The position numbers were made by a program, and so were the translations under genes. From contig JAEEXH010000004.1 in the NCBI GenBank assembly GCA_016291435.1, positions 1 to 64,000 on the forward strand: a DNA stretch of 64,000 bases, written 5' to 3'. This document shows positions 58,850-64,000 of this stretch, one piece after another (position 1 is the first letter of the stretch; each line of letters starts with the position of its first letter). Source of the DNA: Oscillospiraceae bacterium (GTDB taxonomy: Bacteria > Bacillota > Clostridia > Oscillospirales > Ruminococcaceae). The notes under the pieces were generated by a model. That model was not told the DNA's origin and made no database searches. It saw only the letters and a program-made list of their open reading frames with translations.

Positions 58850-58925
58850 CTGGGTGTGGCGCAGTTGGTAGCGCGCTACCTTGGGGTGGTAGAGGCCGCC
58901 CGTTCAAGTCGGGTCACTCAGACCA
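58850..58925 (+). tRNA. tRNA-Pro (anticodon GGG)
   Basis: The 76-nt gene includes an encoded CCA end. Acceptor CTGGGTG/CACTCAG (one G-T pair, C1-G72 as usual for proline), D-arm GCGC/GCGC, anticodon stem CTACC/GGTAG with loop TTGGGGT (anticodon GGG), T-arm GCCCG/CGGGT with loop TTCAAGT, discriminator A. Confidence 0.95.
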
Positions 58926-58949
58926 GGCCGGCACAGCCGGCATTCACCG

Positions 58950-58985
58950 CAGTGCTCCGGGAGTTCCCGGGGCACTGTTTTTATG
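58950..58985 (+). terminator. terminator of tRNA-Pro
   Basis: CAGTGCTCCGGG (58950-58961) pairs with CCCGGGGCACTG (58966-58977), one T-G pair, followed by TTTTTA. Confidence 0.85.
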
Positions 58986-58989
58986 CAGC

Positions 58990-59024
58990 AAAAAAGCCGA
59001 TGCTCTTTCCGCGTCGGCTTTTTC
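58990..59024 (-). terminator. terminator of the leftward lipoprotein gene
   Basis: AAAAAGCCGA (58991-59000) and TCGGCTTTTT (59014-59023) form a stem with T-runs on both strands. Confidence 0.8.
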
Positions 59025-59038
59025 TGTTTGTTCTGCAA

Positions 59039-59806
59039 TCACATCAGCAGATCGTTGTTGCTTGCGGTGATGCCGAAGATCTTGCCGTCATCATGCACAG
59101 AGATGGTGAAATACAGACTGCCCTCTGTGATGCTGTATGCAAAATCATATTCTGAATTCGATTCTCCCATGATGCGCACGGCGTCATCCTGCGTCATGCC
59201 GAGCGCAAGCCCGCCGACGGTCTGTGCGCTGTTGCCCTCGTCGAAGTCATGGCCAAGATAAACCTCGCAGATCACGCCGGCTTCATTGGTGTCGATCACC
59301 ATGCCGGGATAGTAGTAATGGATGATCTCACCGGCGCCCGGGATGCAGGGCTGCGAGCGGTCAGAGGGGCGCGTCTGGCTGACCAGCCGATCGGAAATAT
59401 CCGCGAACTTGTCGCCGATGCCGAAGGTCACGCCGTTGCTGACAAATCTTGCCTTCTCAGAGAGCGGTGCGCTGCTGTCAGGACCGGCAGGCTGCTCCGG
59501 CGCGGCAGGCTGTGTCTGCGTCTCCTCTGCGGCCTTTGTCTCCGCAGTTGCAGATGCAGCGGAAGTCTCTGCGTCGGTCTCCTCTGCCGCAGATGCGGTG
59601 GTGTCGGCGGCAGCCGTCGTTGTCTCCGCAGACGCGGTGGTGTCTGCTGCTGCCGTTGTGGTCTCAGCAGCCGTGGTATCCGCCGCAGAGGAAGCGCTGT
59701 TTTCCAGCGAAAGCGTACCGCTGCCGGCGCTGTCGCCCGTGCTGCCGCATGCTGTCAGGCAGAGCGCACTGAGCGCTGCCGCAATCCAAAGATGATTCTG
59801 TTTCAT
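59039..59806 (-). CDS. lipoprotein with Ala/Thr-rich spacer and C-terminal globular domain
   Basis: This 255-residue lipoprotein has a type II signal ending CLTAC (lipid Cys near residue 20). A long low-complexity spacer (about 35-110) is built of repeated TTTAAADTTASAE-like units. A globular C-terminal domain (about 115-255) includes FGIGDKFADIS and a LGMTQDDAVRIMGES segment, similar to small lipoprotein domains that open with LGMT. The spacer probably lifts the domain through the cell wall. It is the last gene of the leftward cassette with the DHHW and MBOAT proteins; the gap to the DHHW gene is 14 nt. Confidence 0.72.
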   Translation of the reverse strand: MKQNHLWIAAALSALCLTACGSTGDSAGSGTLSLENSASSAADTTAAETTTAAADTTASAETTTAAADTTASAAEETDAETSAASATAETKAAEETQTQPAAPEQPAGPDSSAPLSEKARFVSNGVTFGIGDKFADISDRLVSQTRPSDRSQPCIPGAGEIIHYYYPGMVIDTNEAGVICEVYLGHDFDEGNSAQTVGGLALGMTQDDAVRIMGESNSEYDFAYSITEGSLYFTISVHDDGKIFGITASNNDLLM

Positions 59807-59820
59807 GTCCGTATACTCCT

Positions 59821-61281
59821 TTATTCTTGCAATATTCTGATCGGGGCAGCGCTGTATGCGCGCCCTCCCGTCACAACCGTCAGTTCATAGTCCCCCGCGA
59901 GCCCGAGCTGCGGGTCAAGGAACGCCGAGAAGCCGGGATGCTCACCCTCGCCGAGCTGCTCTGCCTCATAGATCGGAAACGCCTCAAACACCTGCGTACC
60001 CGTCTCATTTTTCAGGACAAGATACACTCTGCCGTCACCCGGCTCTGACTCCGCGGGAAGTGTGCCGCAGATCTGAACGGCAAAGCCCTTGTTCTCGCAG
60101 ACCGCCTTTGCGGTGCCGTCCGCCGGCGATGCACCCCGCACGGCATCCTCCGTGCGCTGCGGTGCCGTCATAAAGGGCGCCGTTTCGGTCACATTCCGCA
60201 GGTTGCGCTCCACGATCTCATAGACCATATTTGCCCCGCCTGATGCCCGCGAGAGATCGGGGCGGTTCGTGCGGACAAATTCCGCCGACTTGAAGTTGTC
60301 GGTCATCAGCGGGAGTAGTGCGCGCCCGAAGGAATCGCGCACCATGTAGAGCTTGCCGTTTGCCGGGTTTCCGCGGTTCTCGAGTGCAATGTTCATATCG
60401 CCGCGCTCTCTGTCGCTCATGAACTCCGCCATCTGCGCCTCCTGATCCTTCACGCCGCGCGGATTCAGAAAGCGGTAGGGCTGATAGGCGATGTCGAACT
60501 GATACTGATAATCCTTGAAGCCGCCCGCAGGATAGAGCAGCTTTTCGAGGTCGCCGTCCCATGTCTGATCATAGGTGTAGTTCACGCCGTCATAGGTCTC
60601 GTGCGGGAGCCCCAGCGCATCCATGATCGCATTGTAGCCGATCAGTGCGCCGAGATAGTTCCAGTGGGTATCCCGCCGGTGATAGAGCCCCTTGTCCTTC
60701 TGCGCCGTCATGACAGACAGCATATCGGTGTAATTGACGCCGTATTCCCTGAGCACCGCGCTGAGCCGCGTGAGATTGTTTTCTGCGGCATGCCGGTAAC
60801 ACGCAGGCATCTGCTCAGGATACACGGAGGATTTGTTCGGCATCGGCACAAAGGTGAAGCGGCCGCCCTCCGCGGTCACACGCTCCTGTATGAGTGAGAG
60901 CGTCACCGCCGCCGCACGGAGCTCGCGGTCGGTCATGGCGTTCGTGTCCATGAAATCCGCCTGCTCGTCACGGAAAAAGAGCCAGCCGTCCTTTCCGCAG
61001 ATGACATTGGAGGACGGCGAATGCAGCAGCTCGCCCTTGACAAATCCTGCCGCCGTGAGCAGTTCGGCGCGGAGCGGGAGCTGCTCATTCGCATAGGATT
61101 CAAACTCCGTTGAAAAATCGTTGTTGATGCCGCCGTCTTCGCGAAGGAAGGACGGAAGCTGCTCCTCCTCCGCCTTCTTCTCAAGATCCGCATTTTTGCC
61201 GGTAAACGGTTTCAGCGCGAGCGGAAGCGCGCAGACTGCGAGAAACACCGCCGCATAGGCGATCTGGAATGCCTTTTTCAA
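59821..61281 (-). CDS. DHHW/AlgJ-like SGNH-type acetylation protein
   Basis: This 486-residue protein has an N-terminal membrane anchor (IAYAAVFLAVCALPLAL) and a large extracytoplasmic domain. That domain has ICGKDGWLFF, TFVPMPNKSSVYPE, the paired RRDTHWNYLGALIGYN motif and VRDSFGRALLPLM, matching AlgJ/AlgX-like members of the DHHW family. Such proteins hand acetyl groups from an MBOAT partner to a surface polysaccharide, an inference supported by the adjacent MBOAT gene. The start is 17 nt after the MBOAT stop. Confidence 0.87.
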   Translation of the reverse strand: MKKAFQIAYAAVFLAVCALPLALKPFTGKNADLEKKAEEEQLPSFLREDGGINNDFSTEFESYANEQLPLRAELLTAAGFVKGELLHSPSSNVICGKDGWLFFRDEQADFMDTNAMTDRELRAAAVTLSLIQERVTAEGGRFTFVPMPNKSSVYPEQMPACYRHAAENNLTRLSAVLREYGVNYTDMLSVMTAQKDKGLYHRRDTHWNYLGALIGYNAIMDALGLPHETYDGVNYTYDQTWDGDLEKLLYPAGGFKDYQYQFDIAYQPYRFLNPRGVKDQEAQMAEFMSDRERGDMNIALENRGNPANGKLYMVRDSFGRALLPLMTDNFKSAEFVRTNRPDLSRASGGANMVYEIVERNLRNVTETAPFMTAPQRTEDAVRGASPADGTAKAVCENKGFAVQICGTLPAESEPGDGRVYLVLKNETGTQVFEAFPIYEAEQLGEGEHPGFSAFLDPQLGLAGDYELTVVTGGRAYSAAPIRILQE

Positions 61282-61298
61282 GTGACGCGCCTCCTTTC

Positions 61299-62705
61299 TC
61301 AGAACCGGAAGTAGATAAACGGATTATAGCTGCCCGAGACCAGCGAGAGGATGCTGAGCCCGAAGATCACGAGCGAGATGAGATAGCTGCCGTGCTCATA
61401 CACCGCACACAGCTTTCCGGCGGATGCCTTTTTCCGCAGCATCGGGAAGACCGGCATCGAGAGCAGCAGTGCAAAGAAAAATGCGATGACGAACATCAGC
61501 GAGGCGCCCGAGAGGATCTCCGCATTCACGGCAGCATCGCCCGCAGAGAAGCAGAACATCCTGCCGATCAGCCGGAAGCCCTGTGTGAGCGTATCCGCAC
61601 GGAAGAGCACAAACGCCAGCACAACCACCAGCAGCGTATAGACATGTCCGAGCGGTCTGAACCACTTTTTCTTCGTCGGGATGATCTGATAGGTCTCCAG
61701 CATCTGGCAGAGACCGTGAAGCATGCCCCAGACGATGAAGGTGAAATTCGCGCCGTGCCAGAGCCCCGTCAGGAAGAAAACAATCAGCTTGTTGACCGTC
61801 GTGCGTGCATTGCCTTTGCGGTTGCCGCCGAGCGGAATATAGACATATTCCCTGAACCATGTCGAGAGCGAGATATGCCAGCGGCGCCAGAACTCCTGGA
61901 TGCTGCCCGAGAGATAAGGGTAATTGAAGTTTTCGAGGAAATCAAAGCCGAAGACGCAGCCGAGCCCGATCGCCATATCGCTGTATCCCGAGAAATCGAA
62001 GAAGATCTGGAGGCTGTAACAGAGTGCGCCGAGCCACGCAGACCCCATGCCGACAGCCGCGGGGTCATAGCCGAAGACGGTGTCTGCAAAACGTCCCATC
62101 TGATTGGCGATCAGCACCTTCTTGCCGAGCCCGAAGAGAAATCTGCGGAAGCCGCGTGCGACTCTGTCCGCGCTGAATTCCCGCTTGCCGAGCTGCGCCG
62201 AAATGTCCTCATAGCGCACGATCGGTCCGGCAATCAGCTGCGGGAAGAAGGAGATATAGAGCAGCACGGAAAACAGATTCTTCTGCACACATTCCTTCTT
62301 GCGGTAAACGTCGATCACATAGCTGAGCCCCTGGAAGGTGAAGAAGGAAATGCCGATCGGCAGACGGATCTGCGGCACGGGAATCGCCATGCCGGTGATG
62401 CTGTTCCAGGTCTCTGCAAGGAAGCCTGTATATTTATAGGCAATCAGCAGGCCGATATTGAGCAGCACCGCGCAGAACACCGCGAGCCGATCGAGCCGCC
62501 TGCCCGAAGCCCAGAGCCCGAAGAGATAATTGCAGATGATCGAGACGATCATGATAACAACCGCGACCGGCTCACCGAACGCATAGAACACAAGGCTCGC
62601 GGCTGCCAGAATGAGATTGCGCAGGGTCTTCTGCGGGCAGACTGCATAGAGCAGGAAGGTCACCGGCAGAAAGAGAAATAAAAATGTAACGGAACTGAAT
62701 GTCAT
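61299..62705 (-). CDS. MBOAT family O-acyltransferase (AlgI/DltB-like)
   Basis: This 468-residue polytopic enzyme begins MTFSSVTFLFLFLPVTFLLY. It contains the family segments ILIAYKYTGFLAET, GISFFTFQGLSYVIDVYR, FFPQLIAGPIVRYEDI, YCLQIFFDFSGYSDMAIGLG-like sequence and FWRRWHISLSTWFREYVYIPLGGNRKG. The catalytic His is in TGLWHGANFTFIVWG. It transfers acetyl across the membrane for O-acetylation of a surface glycan together with the DHHW protein. The ATG at 62705 follows GGGAGAA; a TTG at 62711 is the alternative. Confidence 0.93.
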   Translation of the reverse strand: MTFSSVTFLFLFLPVTFLLYAVCPQKTLRNLILAAASLVFYAFGEPVAVVIMIVSIICNYLFGLWASGRRLDRLAVFCAVLLNIGLLIAYKYTGFLAETWNSITGMAIPVPQIRLPIGISFFTFQGLSYVIDVYRKKECVQKNLFSVLLYISFFPQLIAGPIVRYEDISAQLGKREFSADRVARGFRRFLFGLGKKVLIANQMGRFADTVFGYDPAAVGMGSAWLGALCYSLQIFFDFSGYSDMAIGLGCVFGFDFLENFNYPYLSGSIQEFWRRWHISLSTWFREYVYIPLGGNRKGNARTTVNKLIVFFLTGLWHGANFTFIVWGMLHGLCQMLETYQIIPTKKKWFRPLGHVYTLLVVVLAFVLFRADTLTQGFRLIGRMFCFSAGDAAVNAEILSGASLMFVIAFFFALLLSMPVFPMLRKKASAGKLCAVYEHGSYLISLVIFGLSILSLVSGSYNPFIYFRF

Positions 62706-62741
62706 GTTCAATTCTCCCTGTACTGGATTTGATACTGTAAT

Positions 62742-62770
62742 ATTGTATCACCCGTGCTGCGGATTGTCAA
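62742..62770 (-). promoter_or_regulatory. sigma-A promoter for the MBOAT-DHHW-lipoprotein cassette
   Basis: On the minus strand TTGACA (62765-62770) and TACAAT (62742-62747) have 17-nt spacing. Confidence 0.8.
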
Positions 62771-62923
62771 GGGCACAGTGCGTTTTTTCAGCATATTCGC
62801 GTATTTCTGTGAGAGGCAGATTCCGATTTCCTACATCTTCCACAGTGCATGCAGGCATGTCCAAAGCACGCACAGGCATGCGGAAATATATTCATTTTGT
62901 ATAGTATTTCTTGATATTGTGTA

Positions 62924-62952
62924 TATACAAATAGAGAGAAGTGATGTATAAT
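62924..62952 (+). promoter_or_regulatory. candidate sigma-A promoter for the terminal esterase gene
   Basis: TATACA (62924-62929) and TATAAT (62947-62952) are spaced by 17 nt, about 95 nt before the start. The rest of the gap 62771-62923 shows no gene; it is AT-richer than its surroundings with a few GGCATG repeats. Confidence 0.55.
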
Positions 62953-63047
62953 ACAGAATAGACAGATATGCTCTTGCGCAGATCAGACAAATAGACACGC
63001 AATTCTTTCATTTCAGGGGGATAAAAAAATGAAAGGAAGTATCTGTT

Positions 63048-64000
63048 ATGAAAAAGAACACCCTCTCAGCATGGCTCGCCGCACTCACCGCAGCGGGCGT
63101 CCTCTCTCTCTGCCCGGTCTCGGCCGCCACAGCGCCGCTGCTGACCGGCGATTTTGAAACCGGTCTCGACGGCTGGACGGCACGCGGCACAGCGACTGTC
63201 TCTCAAACAGACGCAGCCGCAATCAACGGCGTCTCCTCTGCCGCTGTCACCGGCCGCTCAGACAGCTGGTGCGGCATCTCGCACACGCTCGACCCTGAGC
63301 GGTTTCTCCCGGGCTCTCAGTATTTCTTCCGGGCAGCCGTCATGCAGAACACGACACCGATGGCAGTGCATTTCAAGCTCTCCCTGCAATACAACACCGG
63401 CGGCTTCGGCGGCGATGTCTATGACTGCATTGCCGAGGGAGACGCCGCCTCCGGCATGTGGCTGACGCTCACAAACCGGTCGTACACCATCCCGGAGAAT
63501 GCGCAGAACATGTCGCTCTATCTGGAGACAGAGGATTCCAAAGCGGATTTCTACGCCGACGATATTCTCGCGGCCGATGCAAACAGCTCGCTCCAGGAAA
63601 TTCTGACCGGCGATGTGAACAGCAGCGGCAGCGTTGACAAGGACGATGTGTATGCCCTGCGGGATTACCTCTTCGGCGACCCGAAAAGCGATATCTTCTC
63701 AAGAGCTGCCGACATGAACAACGACGGCAAGCTGAACGCCGCTGACTACACGCTGCTGAAACGCCTGCTGCTTACGCATCCCACCGTCACGACAACGGCC
63801 ACAACCTCATCAAGCGTTTCCTCCGAAACGACTGCCACGACAACGACGCAGAGCGGAAACCATGCAGAACCGAAGGCTTATATGGACAAGGTACGCAGCG
63901 AAATGACCGACAAAGTCCCTGCAAATGTGCAGAGCGGAAACACCGGCACGATCACACACTTCACCTATTTCTCGAAGAAGGCAAACCGCAGCAAGGGCGC
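63048..64000 (+). CDS. secreted CBM - dockerin - CE1-like esterase (5' part; runs off the right edge)
   Basis: The first 317 residues are present. A signal peptide (about 1-26, LSAWLAALTAAGVLSLCPVSA) comes first. A CBM22/CBM4-like beta sandwich follows (about 30-180; GDFETGLDGWTARG, VHFKLSLQYN). Then a dockerin (about 185-245; loops DVNSSGSVDKDDV and DMNNDGKLNAADY), a Thr/Ser linker, and the opening of a CE1-like domain (KAYMDKVRSEMTDKVP ... ITHFTYFSKKANRSKG). The order and sequence match the last three modules of the 34334-36610 esterase, so the two are paralogues. GAAAGGAAG precedes the ATG at 63048. The catalytic part is outside the window. Confidence 0.88.
   Translation, partial: MKKNTLSAWLAALTAAGVLSLCPVSAATAPLLTGDFETGLDGWTARGTATVSQTDAAAINGVSSAAVTGRSDSWCGISHTLDPERFLPGSQYFFRAAVMQNTTPMAVHFKLSLQYNTGGFGGDVYDCIAEGDAASGMWLTLTNRSYTIPENAQNMSLYLETEDSKADFYADDILAADANSSLQEILTGDVNSSGSVDKDDVYALRDYLFGDPKSDIFSRAADMNNDGKLNAADYTLLKRLLLTHPTVTTTATTSSSVSSETTATTTTQSGNHAEPKAYMDKVRSEMTDKVPANVQSGNTGTITHFTYFSKKANRSKG

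Noticed and set aside
58575-59155. Short frames across the tRNA genes.
   Set aside because: They overlap two complete cloverleaf tRNAs with promoters and terminators and encode no recognisable protein.
61269-62681. Rightward frame of 470 codons opposite the MBOAT gene.
   Set aside because: The leftward MBOAT gene has a promoter, ribosome site and catalytic histidine; the opposite frame is compositionally biased antisense.

Overview
The window comes from a high-GC, endospore-lineage Firmicute of the Ruminococcus/Oscillospiraceae type. Three things point there: a complete spoIIIAA-AH operon, the clostridial asp23-nusB-xse-dxs-tlyA-nadK-argR-recN cluster, and several secreted dockerin-bearing carbohydrate esterases of the kind found in cellulosome-forming ruminococci. 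Genes are densely packed, with many ATGA or TGATG overlaps. Sigma-A type promoters with 17-nt spacers are easy to see in the intergenic gaps.

Layout. 1-203 is the 5' end of a leftward radical-SAM gene. 337-5115 holds spoIIIAA to spoIIIAH. 5180-14799 is a housekeeping block: asp23, nusB, a TsaD-like paralogue, xseA, xseB, dxs, tlyA, nadK, two small membrane ORFs, argR and recN. The ispA gene usually found between xseB and dxs is absent. 14844-19930 has a zinc-ribbon/TPM pair, gltX and a DUF3810-like metalloprotease. 19930-22800 is an accessory patch with palindromic elements, an SGNH lipoprotein, a MITE-like nested palindrome and a DUF559 nuclease-like gene. 22804-34246 has aspS, several esterase/hydrolase genes, malQ and membrane proteins.

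34271-45776 is the most unusual part. It holds a secreted four-module esterase (SGNH, carbohydrate-binding module, dockerin, CE1), a flavodoxin, a MATE transporter fused to an anti-sigma-type ATPase domain, a decayed patch with three gene remnants, a cadC/cadA-like metal-resistance operon with two near-identical perfect palindromic operators, and a dockerin-bearing pectinesterase. 45825-54609 is a nine-gene V/A-type ATPase operon behind a consensus promoter and a leader that folds on paper into a three-way junction. 54636-58357 runs leftward: a flavoprotein, a zinc-ribbon membrane protein, and a secreted GH25 lysozyme carrying a cohesin-like domain. Two tRNA genes (Thr-GGT, Pro-GGG) follow. 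After them comes a leftward surface-acetylation cassette (MBOAT, DHHW/AlgJ-like, lipoprotein). The window ends inside a second CBM-dockerin-CE1 esterase, a paralogue of the one at 34334-36610.

Functionally, the window mixes core replication, translation, sporulation and isoprenoid genes with fibre-degradation functions. Secreted esterases and a pectinesterase remove acetyl, feruloyl-type and methyl groups from plant wall polymers. Apparently cytoplasmic esterases and 4-alpha-glucanotransferase would process imported sugars. The leads I rate highest are the MATE/anti-sigma fusion, the structured V-ATPase leader, the cohesin-GH25 protein and the decayed junction at 39380-40479.
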